This document shows positions 9,860-17,471 of a stretch of 64,000 bases of DNA, one piece after another; the first letter of the stretch is position 1, and each line of letters begins with the position of its first letter. The notes under the pieces were generated by a model. It had not been told where the DNA came from. It saw only the letters and a program-made list of their open reading frames with translations, and did not search any database. Source of the stretch: Pseudomonas sp. FeN3W (GTDB taxonomy: Bacteria > Pseudomonadota > Gammaproteobacteria > Pseudomonadales > Pseudomonadaceae); NCBI GenBank assembly GCA_030263805.2, contig CP136010.1, positions 682,001 to 746,000 on the forward strand, written 5' to 3'. Made by a program: the position numbers and the translations under genes.

Positions 9860-9932
9860 TGCATTTATGCAGAACGACTCTGCAGTCGATCGCATTGTAA
9901 TGTGGTTTTTTGCATTGCTACATTCAGTGCAA
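9860..9932. promoter_or_regulatory. Candidate LysR operators in the LysR/mmsA divergent region
   Basis: Two dyads lie between the divergent starts. TGCATTTATGCA spans 9860-9871, and TTGCA-N13-TGCAA spans 9910-9932. Both fit the loose partially palindromic T-N11-A style of LysR sites. Assignment to this regulator is inferred from position alone. Confidence 0.35.
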
Positions 9933-9957
9933 CTGGTCGCAGCCGTCCGCGAGCCAT

Positions 9958-9965
9958 AACAACAA
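9958..9965 (+). promoter_or_regulatory. CA motif (Hfq/Crc site) in the mmsA leader
   Basis: AACAACAA followed by CAG lies about 27 nt before the mmsA start and 16 nt before its GGAG site. It matches the AAnAAnAA motif bound by Hfq with Crc in Pseudomonas. Confidence 0.6.
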
Positions 9966-9991
9966 CAGTGCCTTCTCAGGCGGAGAGCCTT

Positions 9992-11503
9992 ATGACAACG
10001 TCCAGCTCCATTCCTACCGTCAAATTGCTGATCGACGGTGAATTTATCGAATCGACCACCCAGGACTGGCGCGATGTCGTCAACCCGGCGACCCAGGAAG
10101 TCCTGGCGCGCGTGCCGTTTGCGACCGCCGAGGAAATCGACCGCGCCGTCGCCAGCGGCCAGAAAGCCTTCAAGACCTGGCGCAAGACGCCAATCGGCGC
10201 GCGGGCGCGCATCTTCCTCAAGTACCAGCAGCTGATTCGCGAAAACATGAAGGAGCTGGCGGCGATCCTCACCGCCGAACAGGGCAAGACCCTGGCCGAT
10301 GCCGAGGGCGACGTGTTCCGCGGCCTGGAAGTGGTCGAGCACGCCGCTGGCATCGGCAACCTGCAGCTCGGCGAGCTGGCCAACAACGTCGCCGCCGGCG
10401 TCGATACCTATACCCTGCTGCAGCCGCTGGGCGTCTGCGCCGGCATCACCCCGTTCAACTTCCCGGCGATGATCCCGCTGTGGATGTTCCCCATGGCCAT
10501 CGCCACCGGCAATACCTTCGTCCTCAAGCCATCCGAGCAGGACCCGATGGTCACCATGCGCCTGTGCGAACTGGCGCTGGAAGCCGGCGTGCCGCCGGGT
10601 GTGCTCAACGTGGTGCACGGCGGGCCGGACGTGGTGAACGCGATCTGCGACCACCCGGATATCAAGGCGGTGTCCTTCGTTGGCTCGACCAGGGTCGGTA
10701 CCCACGTCTACAACCGCGCCAGCCAGGCCGGCAAGCGCGTGCAGTGCATGATGGGTGCGAAGAACCACGCCATCGTGCTGCCCGATGCGCACAAGGAGCA
10801 GACCCTCAACAACCTCGCCGGTGCCGCCTTCGGTGCGGCCGGCCAGCGCTGCATGGCGCTGTCGGTGGTGGTACTGGTGGGCGAAGCGCAGGCCTGGATT
10901 CCCGATCTGGTCGCCAAGGCGCAGACGCTCAAGGTCAACGCCGGCGTCGAGGCCGGCACCGATGTCGGTCCACTGGTTTCCTGCGCGGCGCTGGATCGCG
11001 TCAGCGGCCTGATCGAACGCGGCGTGCGCGAAGGCGCCAAGCTGGAGCTGGACGGCCGCAACCCGAGCGTCAACGGCTACGAAAAGGGCAACTTCGTCGG
11101 CCCGACGATCTTCTCCGGCGTTACCCGCGAGATGAGCATCTATCAGGAAGAAATCTTCGGCCCGGTCCTCTGTGTCATGACGGCGGCGACCATGGACGAA
11201 GCCATCGCGCTGATCAACGCCAACCCGAACGGCAACGGCACCGCCATCTTCACCCGCTCCGGCGCCGCGGCACGGCACTTCCAGGAAGAGATCGACGTGG
11301 GTCAGGTCGGCATCAACGTACCGATCCCGGTGCCGGTACCGATGTTCTCATTCACCGGCTCACGCGCTTCCAAGCTCGGCGACCTCGGCCCGTACGGCAA
11401 GCAGGTGGTGCAGTTCTACACCCAGACCAAGACCATCACCGAGCGCTGGTTCGATGAAAACGAGGTCGGCGGCCCGGTCAACACCACCATCAATCTGAAG
11501 TGA
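9992..11503 (+). CDS. mmsA: Methylmalonate-semialdehyde dehydrogenase (CoA-acylating)
   Basis: 503 aa from the ATG at 9992, which has GGAG 7 nt upstream; the frame is open 90 nt further but that part overlaps the leader. The aldehyde dehydrogenase fold shows GITPFNFPAMIPLWM near 150, the NAD-binding GSTRVG near 230, and the catalytic Cys in GQRCMA near 287. MmsA converts methylmalonate semialdehyde to propionyl-CoA and CO2 with NAD and CoA, the last step of valine catabolism. It leads a five-gene operon whose other members supply its substrate. Family match is strong over the full length. Confidence 0.95.
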   Translation: MTTSSSIPTVKLLIDGEFIESTTQDWRDVVNPATQEVLARVPFATAEEIDRAVASGQKAFKTWRKTPIGARARIFLKYQQLIRENMKELAAILTAEQGKTLADAEGDVFRGLEVVEHAAGIGNLQLGELANNVAAGVDTYTLLQPLGVCAGITPFNFPAMIPLWMFPMAIATGNTFVLKPSEQDPMVTMRLCELALEAGVPPGVLNVVHGGPDVVNAICDHPDIKAVSFVGSTRVGTHVYNRASQAGKRVQCMMGAKNHAIVLPDAHKEQTLNNLAGAAFGAAGQRCMALSVVVLVGEAQAWIPDLVAKAQTLKVNAGVEAGTDVGPLVSCAALDRVSGLIERGVREGAKLELDGRNPSVNGYEKGNFVGPTIFSGVTREMSIYQEEIFGPVLCVMTAATMDEAIALINANPNGNGTAIFTRSGAAARHFQEEIDVGQVGINVPIPVPVPMFSFTGSRASKLGDLGPYGKQVVQFYTQTKTITERWFDENEVGGPVNTTINLK

Positions 11504-11550
11504 CATCACCCACCGGGCCGGCGGACGCGCCGGCCCTACAGGATGCTGAA

Positions 11551-12324
11551 ATGACATTCGAAACCCTGCTCGTAGAAATCAAAGAACGCGTTGCGCTGAT
11601 CACCCTCAACCGACCGCAGGCGCTCAATGCGCTCAACGCCCAGCTGATCAGCGAACTGAACCAGGCCCTGGGCCAGCTCGAGGCCGATCCGCAGATCGGC
11701 TGCATCGTGCTCACCGGCTCGGCCAAGGCCTTCGCCGCCGGCGCCGACATCAAGGAAATGGCCGAGCTCTCCTACCCGCAGGTCTATCTCGATGACCTCT
11801 TTGCCGAAGCCGACCGCATCGCCACGCGCCGCAAACCGCTGATCGCCGCGGTAGCCGGCTACGCCCTGGGCGGCGGCTGCGAGCTGGCACTGCTGTGCGA
11901 CATGATCTTCGCCGCCGACAACGCGCGTTTCGGCCAGCCGGAAGTCAACCTTGGCGTGCTGCCGGGCATTGGCGGCACCCAACGCCTGACCCGCGCAGTG
12001 GGCAAGGCCAAGGCGATGGACATGTGCCTGACCGGTCGCCAGATGGACGCCGCCGAAGCCGAGCGCGCCGGCCTCGTCGCGCGCGTATTCCCGGCCGAAA
12101 GCCTGCTGGAGGAAACCCTCACAGCCGCCCGGGTGATCGCCGAGAAATCCCTGCCGGCCACCATGATGATCAAGGAAAGCGTCAACCGCGCCTTCGAGAC
12201 CACGCTGGCAGAAGGCATCCGCTTCGAGCGCCGCGTGTTCCATGCGGTGTTCGCGACCGCCGACCAGAAGGAAGGCATGGCCGCGTTCAGCGAGAAGCGC
12301 AAGCCTGAGTTCACCAATCGCTGA
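11551..12324 (+). CDS. Enoyl-CoA hydratase (probable methacrylyl-CoA hydratase)
   Basis: 257 aa crotonase with NRPQALNALN at the start, the oxyanion-hole motif AAGADIKEM near 65, and GYALGGGCELAL plus the catalytic-Glu region FGQPEVNLGVLPGIGG. This is the two-glutamate hydratase pattern. Between mmsA and mmsB it should hydrate methacrylyl-CoA to 3-hydroxyisobutyryl-CoA, though such enzymes also accept crotonyl-CoA and tiglyl-CoA. It could therefore serve the minus-strand beta-oxidation operon as well, which lacks a hydratase. ATG at 11551 starts the conserved region; an in-frame GTG at 11500 would overlap the mmsA stop. Confidence 0.9.
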   Translation: MTFETLLVEIKERVALITLNRPQALNALNAQLISELNQALGQLEADPQIGCIVLTGSAKAFAAGADIKEMAELSYPQVYLDDLFAEADRIATRRKPLIAAVAGYALGGGCELALLCDMIFAADNARFGQPEVNLGVLPGIGGTQRLTRAVGKAKAMDMCLTGRQMDAAEAERAGLVARVFPAESLLEETLTAARVIAEKSLPATMMIKESVNRAFETTLAEGIRFERRVFHAVFATADQKEGMAAFSEKRKPEFTNR

Positions 12325-12339
12325 GCCGCGTCTGGCCAT

Positions 12340-12347
12340 AACAACAA
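12340..12347 (+). promoter_or_regulatory. CA motif overlapping the mmsB ribosome binding site
   Basis: AACAACAA runs directly into the AGAGGAAA Shine-Dalgarno region of mmsB. Hfq/Crc binding here would block ribosome entry. Confidence 0.65.
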
Positions 12348-12360
12348 GAGGAAACACGCC

Positions 12361-13251
12361 ATGCATATCGGATTCATCGGCCTGGGCAACATGGGCGCAC
12401 CCATGGCCCACAACCTGCTCAAGGCAGGCCATCAGCTCAGTGTCTTCGACCTCAACGCCGCGGCCGTGGAAAACCTGGTCGGCGCCGGCGCGCTGCCGGT
12501 CGACTCCCCGACCGCTATCGCCCAGGGCAATGCCGAGCTGATCATCACCATGCTTCCGGCCGCCGCCCATGTGAAGAGCGTGTACCTGGGCGAGAACGGC
12601 CTGATCGCCACTAGCCGCGCCGGCGTGATGCTGATCGACTGTTCGACCATCGACCCGCACAGCGCCCGCGAAGTGGCCAAGGCCGCCGCCGAGCATGGCA
12701 ACCCGATGCTCGATGCACCGGTATCCGGCGGCACCGGCGGCGCCGCGGCCGGCACCCTGACCTTCATGGTCGGTGGCAGCGACTCGGACTTCGACCGTGC
12801 ACAACCGATCCTCGCGGCGATGGGCAAGAACATCGTGCACTGCGGTGCGGCCGGCAACGGCCAGGTGGCCAAGGTCGCCAACAATATGCTCTTGGGCATC
12901 TCCATGATCGGCGTCGCCGAGGCGATGGCGCTGGGCGTCGCGCTGGGCATGGATGCCAAGACCCTGGCTGGCGTGATCAACACTTCCAGCGGCCGCTGCT
13001 GGAGTTCGGACACTTACAACCCCTTCCCCGGCGTGCTGGACAACGTACCGGCCTCGCGCGGCTACAGCGGCGGCTTCGGCAGCGACCTGATGCTCAAGGA
13101 CCTGGGCCTGGCCACCGAGGCCGCCAAGCAGGTGCGCCAGCCGGTGATCCTCGGCGCCCTCGCCCAGCAGCTCTACCAGAGTTTCAGTGCCCAGGGCCAT
13201 GGCGGCCTGGACTTCTCGGCGATCATCAATCAGTACCGCAAGGACACCTGA
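12361..13251 (+). CDS. mmsB: 3-hydroxyisobutyrate dehydrogenase
   Basis: 296 aa. The N-terminal Rossmann motif GFIGLGNMGAPMAHNL binds NAD. The substrate motif DAPVSGGTGGAAAGTLTFMVGG is near 120, and the catalytic Lys lies in GQVAKVANNM near 171. It oxidises 3-hydroxyisobutyrate to methylmalonate semialdehyde, the substrate of MmsA. It starts 36 nt after the hydratase gene and is followed at once by the hydrolase gene (2 nt gap), which suggests translational coupling. Confidence 0.95.
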   Translation: MHIGFIGLGNMGAPMAHNLLKAGHQLSVFDLNAAAVENLVGAGALPVDSPTAIAQGNAELIITMLPAAAHVKSVYLGENGLIATSRAGVMLIDCSTIDPHSAREVAKAAAEHGNPMLDAPVSGGTGGAAAGTLTFMVGGSDSDFDRAQPILAAMGKNIVHCGAAGNGQVAKVANNMLLGISMIGVAEAMALGVALGMDAKTLAGVINTSSGRCWSSDTYNPFPGVLDNVPASRGYSGGFGSDLMLKDLGLATEAAKQVRQPVILGALAQQLYQSFSAQGHGGLDFSAIINQYRKDT

Positions 13252-13253
13252 CC

Positions 13254-14348
13254 ATGACTGCAACCGAACGCCCCGTGCTGGCCGCCGTACGCAACCACGT
13301 CGGCCACCTCACCCTCAATCGCCCGGCAGGACTGAACGCCGTGACCCTGGAAATGGTCCGCCTGCTGCAACAGCAGCTCAGCGCCTGGGCAGCCGATCCG
13401 CAGATTCATGCGGTGGTGCTGCGCGCCAATGGCGAGAAGGCCTTCTGCGCCGGTGGCGATATCCGTTCGCTGTACGACAGTTTCCAGCGCGGCGACAGCG
13501 AACACGAAATCTTCTTCGAGGAGGAATATGCGCTCGACCAGTACATCCACGCCTACCCGAAGCCGCTGCTGGCGCTGATGGATGGCTTCGTCCTCGGCGG
13601 CGGCATGGGCCTGGTCCAGGGCGCGTCGCTGCGCGTGGTCACCGAGCGTGTGCGCATGGGCATGCCGGAAGTGGCCATAGGCTATTTCCCGGACGTCGGC
13701 GGCAGCTATTTCCTCTCGCGCCTGCCGGGTGAGCTGGGTACCTACATGGGCGTCACCGGTTTGCAGATCCGCGCCGCCGATGCGCTGCATGTCGGCCTGG
13801 CGGACTGGTGCGTCAGCCACGACCAGATCGCCGAGCTGGATCGCTGCCTCGATCGCATGAGCTGGTCCGTCCATCCGCAGGAGGCGCTGCGCACCCTGGT
13901 GGCGACCCTGGGCAGCAACAAACTGCCGGGTTCCGAGCTGAAGACGTTGCATCAGGCCATCGACGAGCATTTCGGCAAAAGCGACGTGGCGGCGATTCGC
14001 GCATCGCTGGCCGCCGAGACGCGCCCGGAGTTTGCCGACTGGGCCGAGGAAACGCTGAAAGTGCTCGACAGCCGCTCGCCGCTGGCCATGTGCGTCACCC
14101 TGGAGATGCTGCGTCGCGGCCGCGAACTGCCGCTGGCCGACTGCTTCGCTTTGGAACTGCACCTGGACCGCCAATGGTTCGCCAAGGGCGACATCATGGA
14201 AGGCGTGCGCGCGTTGATCATCGACAAGGACAAGTCACCGCGCTGGAATCCGCCGACGCTGGCAGAGGTCACGCCGGAGCGCGTCCAGGCGTTCTTCGAC
14301 GGCTTCAAGGCCACCACCGGCAAGACACGCCGCAGCGCCACGGCCTGA
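13254..14348 (+). CDS. 3-hydroxyisobutyryl-CoA hydrolase (ECH_2 crotonase)
   Basis: 364 aa, longer than the hydratases, with the extended C-terminal half typical of HIBYL-CoA hydrolases. Motifs include FCAGGDIRSLYD near 64, GFVLGGGMGLVQGA near 112 and MPEVAIGYFPDVGGSYFLSRLPG near 140, where the Glu/Asp pair of the hydrolase clade sits. It releases 3-hydroxyisobutyrate from its CoA ester and so prevents build-up of methacrylyl-CoA. It is tightly coupled to mmsB, whose substrate it makes. Confidence 0.9.
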   Translation: MTATERPVLAAVRNHVGHLTLNRPAGLNAVTLEMVRLLQQQLSAWAADPQIHAVVLRANGEKAFCAGGDIRSLYDSFQRGDSEHEIFFEEEYALDQYIHAYPKPLLALMDGFVLGGGMGLVQGASLRVVTERVRMGMPEVAIGYFPDVGGSYFLSRLPGELGTYMGVTGLQIRAADALHVGLADWCVSHDQIAELDRCLDRMSWSVHPQEALRTLVATLGSNKLPGSELKTLHQAIDEHFGKSDVAAIRASLAAETRPEFADWAEETLKVLDSRSPLAMCVTLEMLRRGRELPLADCFALELHLDRQWFAKGDIMEGVRALIIDKDKSPRWNPPTLAEVTPERVQAFFDGFKATTGKTRRSATA

Positions 14349-14364
14349 AACTCTTTTGCAGCAC

Positions 14365-14375
14365 AACAACAAGAA
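14365..14375 (+). promoter_or_regulatory. Double CA motif at the acyl-CoA dehydrogenase start
   Basis: Two overlapping AAnAAnAA matches, AACAACAA and AACAAGAA, merge with the AAGAAGAG ribosome binding region 12 nt before the ATG. Confidence 0.65.
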
Positions 14376-14386
14376 GAGACCGCGCA

Positions 14387-15538
14387 ATGCATGACCTCGA
14401 ACTCAGCGAAGATCAACGCATGATCCGCGACATGGCGCGCGACTTCGCCCGCCGCGAGATCGCCCCCCATGCACAGGCCTGGGAAAAGGCCGGTTGGATC
14501 GATGACGCCCTGGTCGCCCAGATGGGCGAGCTTGGCCTGCTCGGCATGGTCGTCCCGGAAGAATGGGGTGGCAGCTATATCGACTACGTCGCCTACGCCC
14601 TGGCCGTGGAGGAAATCTCCGCCGGCGACGGCGCCACCGGTGCGCTGATGAGCATCCACAATTCCGTGGGCTGCGGCCCGGTGCTGAACTACGGCTCGCA
14701 GGCGCAGAAGGACGAGTGGCTGGCGGAGCTGGCCAGCGGTCGTGCCATCGGCTGCTTCGCTCTCACTGAACCGCAGGCCGGCTCCGAAGCGCACAACCTG
14801 CGCACACGCGCCGAATTGGTGGACGGTCAGTGGGTACTCAACGGCAGCAAGCAGTTCTGTAGCAATGCCAAGCGGGCGAAGCTGGCCATCGTTTTCGCGG
14901 TGACCGATCCGGACCTCGGCAAGAAGGGTCTTTCCGCGTTTCTGGTGCCCACCGACACGCCCGGGTTCGCGGTGGAACGCAGCGAGCACAAGATGGGCAT
15001 CCGCGCCTCGGACACCTGCGCGGTCTCGCTCAGCGACTGCCGAATCCCGGAGGCGAACCTGCTTGGCGAGCGTGGCAAGGGCCTGGCGATTGCGCTGTCC
15101 AATCTCGAAGGCGGCCGTATCGGCATCGGCGCACAGGCGCTGGGCATCGCCCGTGCGGCCTTCGAAGCGGCCCTGCTCTATGCACGCGAGCGGGTGCAGT
15201 TCGGCAAGCCGATCGCCGAGCACCAGAGCATCGCCAACATGCTCGCCGACATGCAGACCCAGCTGAACGCCGCGCGCCTGCTGATCCTGCATGCCGCGCG
15301 GCTGAAGAGCGCCGGCCTGCCCTGCCTGTCCGAAGCCTCCCAGGCCAAGCTGTTCGCCTCGGAAATGGCCGAGAAAGTCTGCTCGCAGGCGGTGCAGATT
15401 CACGGCGGCTACGGCTATCTCGAGGATTATCCGGTAGAGCGCTACTACCGCGATGCGCGTATCACGCAGATTTACGAGGGCTCCAGCGAGATCCAGCGCC
15501 TGCTGATCGCGCGCGAGCTGGCGAACTACGCACTGTAG
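14387..15538 (+). CDS. Acyl-CoA dehydrogenase (probable isobutyryl-CoA dehydrogenase)
   Basis: 383 aa. The helical N-terminal domain, FALTEPQAGSEA flavin-binding motif near 125, and HGGYGYLEDYPVERYYRD near the end mark the acyl-CoA dehydrogenase family. The catalytic Glu is in IYEGSSEIQ near 366, as in short- and branched-chain enzymes. As last gene of the mmsA operon it should oxidise isobutyryl-CoA to methacrylyl-CoA and pass electrons to ETF. The frame stays open upstream inside the hydrolase gene, but ATG at 14387 starts the conserved domain. The AMP-ligase operon carries a paralogue. Confidence 0.92.
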   Translation: MHDLELSEDQRMIRDMARDFARREIAPHAQAWEKAGWIDDALVAQMGELGLLGMVVPEEWGGSYIDYVAYALAVEEISAGDGATGALMSIHNSVGCGPVLNYGSQAQKDEWLAELASGRAIGCFALTEPQAGSEAHNLRTRAELVDGQWVLNGSKQFCSNAKRAKLAIVFAVTDPDLGKKGLSAFLVPTDTPGFAVERSEHKMGIRASDTCAVSLSDCRIPEANLLGERGKGLAIALSNLEGGRIGIGAQALGIARAAFEAALLYARERVQFGKPIAEHQSIANMLADMQTQLNAARLLILHAARLKSAGLPCLSEASQAKLFASEMAEKVCSQAVQIHGGYGYLEDYPVERYYRDARITQIYEGSSEIQRLLIARELANYAL

Positions 15539-15626
15539 CCGAGAAGCGAGCGTAGGTTGGGTTGAGATGCGTGGATTGGGTCGGGGCACGTAGGTTGGGT
15601 TGAGATGCGTGGGTTGGGTCGGGGCA

Positions 15627-15748
15627 CGTAGGTTGGGTCGAGGAGTGCAGCGACGAAGCCCAACACGTTTGTGGTGGTTCAATTTCCACGGACGTGGTGG
15701 TTCGACCTCCGCTCGTTGGGCTTCGCTGCGCTCAACACCAACCTACCG
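15627..15748. repeat. Palindromic element A
   Basis: The left arm has CGTAGGTTGG and GCAGCGACGAAGCCCAAC; the right arm GTTGGGCTTCGCTGCGCTC and CCAACCTACC. The central loop is about 45 bp. From about 15647 to 15736 it is identical to element C, 420 bp further on. Confidence 0.8.
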
Positions 15749-15850
15749 GGCGCCCCATTGTGCATCGCGTATAGGGCGAGCCGCGTGGGTACCACCGGCC
15801 TTGGGGCGTGGTTGGGCCGAAGCGCGTAGGTTGGATCGGGGCGCGCAGCA

Positions 15851-15956
15851 CGTAGGTTGGGGCGGGGCGCGCAGCCTGAGGAGCGCAGCGACGAAGCCCA
15901 ACACGTTCATATACCCGTCCCTGTTGGGCTTCGCTGCGCTCAACGCCAACCTACCG
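15851..15956. repeat. Palindromic element B
   Basis: It has the same arms as elements A and C, but a shorter and different loop (about 15905-15922). The left arm includes an added GGCGGGGCGCGCAGCCTG stretch shared with C. Confidence 0.8.
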
Positions 15957-16032
15957 CGTCCCATTGTGCATCGCGTATAGGGCGAGCCACGTGGGTACCA
16001 CCGGCCTTGGGGGGCGTGGTTGGGCCGAAGCG

Positions 16033-16168
16033 CGTAGGTTGGGGCGGGGCGCGCAGCCTGAGGAGCGCAGCGACGAAGCCCAACACGTTTGTGGTGGTTC
16101 AATTTCCACGGACGTGGTGGTTCGACCTCCGCTCGTTGGGCTTCGCTGCGCTCAACGCCAACCTACCG
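16033..16168. repeat. Palindromic element C
   Basis: It combines the left arm of B with the loop and right arm of A, so it looks like a recombinant or the ancestor of both. The right arm ends in three 15-bp direct repeats. Confidence 0.8.
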
Positions 16169-16239
16169 AACGCCAACCTACCGAACGCCAACCTACCGAG
16201 CGCACCGGTCGTCCGGAGGGTGGCCGCCAGAAATGCAAA

Positions 16240-16603
16240 TAAAAGGGGGAGCCTCGCGGCTCCCCCTTCAAGGGATCTTGCTTTGTTCTTCTTCTGCTGA
16301 CGGGCTTGTTGTTTTTGTTGGCAGCCCGGTCGGACATCGTCCGCATAGCAGTCCCATTCGGGACATAAAGAACAAACGGATTATTTTGGTCGCTGATGTT
16401 GCCACTACCCTCGCGGGCTCAACCGGTTCTGGAGCTGCCTCAAGGCAGTTTTATTGTTCTCGGTCCGGTCGACAGGAAACCTGTCGGGCAATTCCTCTCC
16501 AAAAGAATCAGTTTGCTACGTCTCCCACCTGCTTGTTTTTATTGTGTCGGAGTCGCTACGTGTTGTTTTTGTTATTGGGTGTGTTTTCTTGTTCTTGTTA
16601 TGC
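16240..16603 (-). ncRNA. crcY: CrcZ/CrcY-family Hfq-sequestering small RNA
   Basis: The minus strand here has no coding potential but carries many AAnAAnAA motifs: AACAAGAA twice near the 5' end, AATAACAA and AACAAAAA (16561-16580 region), AATAAAAACAA (about 16530), AACAATAA (about 16455), AACAACAA (about 16308) and AAGAACAA (about 16283). The roughly 360-nt length, 3' intrinsic terminator and sigma-54 promoter match CrcZ, CrcY and CrcX, which titrate Hfq/Crc from catabolic mRNAs. CrcZ normally lies beside cbrB. That gene is absent here, so CrcY is the better label, but Z versus Y cannot be settled from this window. The 5' end is inferred from the promoter. Confidence 0.85.
16241..16268 (-). 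terminator. Intrinsic terminator of the CrcY-like RNA
   Basis: A perfect 9-bp stem GGGGGAGCC/GGCTCCCCC (16245-16253 with 16258-16266) has a 4-nt loop. On the minus strand it is followed by TTTTATTT. The T run is on the minus side, which fixes the direction. Confidence 0.9.
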
Positions 16604-16613
16604 CAATAACAAA

Positions 16614-16627
16614 GCATTCGTCGTGCC
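16614..16627 (-). promoter_or_regulatory. Sigma-54 promoter (-24/-12) of the CrcY-like RNA
   Basis: The minus strand reads TGGCACGACGAATGCTT, with GG-N10-GC exactly spaced. GG is at 16627-16626 and GC at 16615-16614. The predicted start is near 16603, just before the first CA motifs. Confidence 0.85.
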
Positions 16628-16703
16628 AGCTCTGATAAATCCTTAATTTTCAATAGGTTATGATTTTCGCATACAGAGAAGGCACAGAATCCGCGCCTGA
16701 TTC

Positions 16704-16768
16704 GTTACCGCCCACCTCAGCGACCGTTACGCTGTACGAAAGGAGTAACACCTTTGGGTAACCGTAAC
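16704..16768. promoter_or_regulatory. Probable CbrB upstream activator sites
   Basis: CGTTAC-N14-GTAACA at 16725-16750 matches the inverted CbrB site known from Pseudomonas crcZ promoters. It is centred about 135 bp upstream of the predicted start. Extra half-sites are GTTAC at 16704-16708 and two GTAAC at 16758-16762 and 16764-16768. The cbrAB genes are not in the window. Confidence 0.75.
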
Positions 16769-16848
16769 CGCCTCTGTGCGCGGCGGACGCGTAAGGCGCG
16801 ATAGCCTGGTGAAGGGATGTGTCAGCCGATTCGCGGTTGCACAATGCA

Positions 16849-16883
16849 GGACACCCCGGCAGTGGCTCACTGTCAGGGTGTCT
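16849..16883 (-). terminator. Hairpin, possible terminator of the 72-aa gene
   Basis: The imperfect inverted repeat GGACACCC...GCAGTG/CACTGTC...GGGTGTC forms a long stem. It lies 52 nt past the stop of the small membrane protein gene and has no clear T tract. Rho-independent function is uncertain. Confidence 0.4.
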
Positions 16884-16934
16884 ATCGCTCGATGGGCATA
16901 AAAGGTTCTTCGGCTGGTTAGCGCCTGTGTCGTA

Positions 16935-17153
16935 TCAGGCGTCTGCTGTCTGCACAGCAGTTTCCTTGCGTCTGGCTAGGTAATCGCAGGCCATGATGGC
17001 GAGCAATGGGACGACACCAACACTGAGGGCAGCGTGCCAGGATCCGACGAGGGCCACGAATAGCATCCCCACGACAACGATCGCAGCGACGCAGTGGGCC
17101 AGGAAACGGCACATTTCAAGTGCAACTACTTGTTGTTCGGCATCATTAATCAT
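16935..17153 (-). CDS. Small hypothetical membrane protein, 72 aa
   Basis: The ATG at 17153 has GGGGAG 9 nt upstream. Residues 17-38 and 40-57 are strongly hydrophobic with an SWHA turn, followed by a positively charged tail (ARRKE). This predicts a two-helix hairpin with a cytoplasmic C-terminus. No family is recognised. It lies upstream of the CrcY-like RNA promoter on the same strand, with the activator sites between them. The base composition is a little less GC-rich than its neighbours. Confidence 0.6.
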   Translation of the reverse strand: MINDAEQQVVALEMCRFLAHCVAAIVVVGMLFVALVGSWHAALSVGVVPLLAIMACDYLARRKETAVQTADA

Positions 17154-17471
17154 GACGGTGTACTCCCCGTTTTTTGTTGTAATAAGCAGCCTCCGTTTTC
17201 ATAGTAGTCAGCTGGTGCAAACTCGCAAACCTAAACCGACGTGCGGCACGTCTAGGTCGCGCCTTACGGGCACTGCACACTACTTTGGTCAGCCCCGGAT
17301 GATTACTTTGAACAGTGTTGCGATATAAGCGTTATATATTCAGGAATGAATTTCCTGACTGTTTGCCCAATAATGGACGCGCTTTTTTCGCAGCATGAAA
17401 GTCGTCGACTTCAATACTCGCGCGGCGAGCCTGCCTGCGTCGTCACAGTGCTTACCGTCCAGCCGCGTAGC
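17154..17471. other. Intergenic region with two small dyads
   Basis: No gene is supported in these 318 bp. Two dyads sit side by side: ATATAA-gcg-TTATAT (17323-17337) and TCAGGAA-N5-TTCCTGA (17340-17358). They could be operators upstream of the 72-aa gene, but nothing more can be said. Confidence 0.5.

Larger units (their letters stand above)
15551..16200. repeat. Array of long palindromic and tandem repeats
   Basis: About 650 bp built from GTAGGTTGG-type sequence. Two 38-bp tandem units (15551-15588, 15589-15626) lead into three large inverted repeats at 15627, 15851 and 16033. The gaps between the inverted repeats are themselves repeated (from about 15754 and 15960, 206 bp apart). Three 15-bp units (16156-16200) close the array. 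It fills the space between the acyl-CoA dehydrogenase stop and the sRNA terminator. No credible gene lies in it. It may act as a transcript 3' end or a recombination hot spot. Confidence 0.85.

Noticed and set aside
9836..11278. Minus-strand extension of the LysR frame into a 777-codon open frame
   Set aside because: It is antisense to mmsA, has no ribosome site or conserved domain before the LysR start, and is a shadow of GC-rich codon use.
13952..15682. 576-codon minus-strand open frame opposite the hydrolase and dehydrogenase genes
   Set aside because: Shadow of real plus-strand genes; it also runs into the repeat array.
15551..16200. CRISPR-like array
   Set aside because: The repeats are long palindromes of unequal spacing with repeated, not unique, spacers. 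No cas genes are present.
15600..16242. Short plus-strand open frames across the palindromic array
   Set aside because: They consist only of translated repeats and lack ribosome sites and variation in codon use.
16152..16346. 64-codon minus-strand open frame through the 16241-16268 terminator
   Set aside because: It crosses the sRNA terminator and ends in translated 15-bp repeats.
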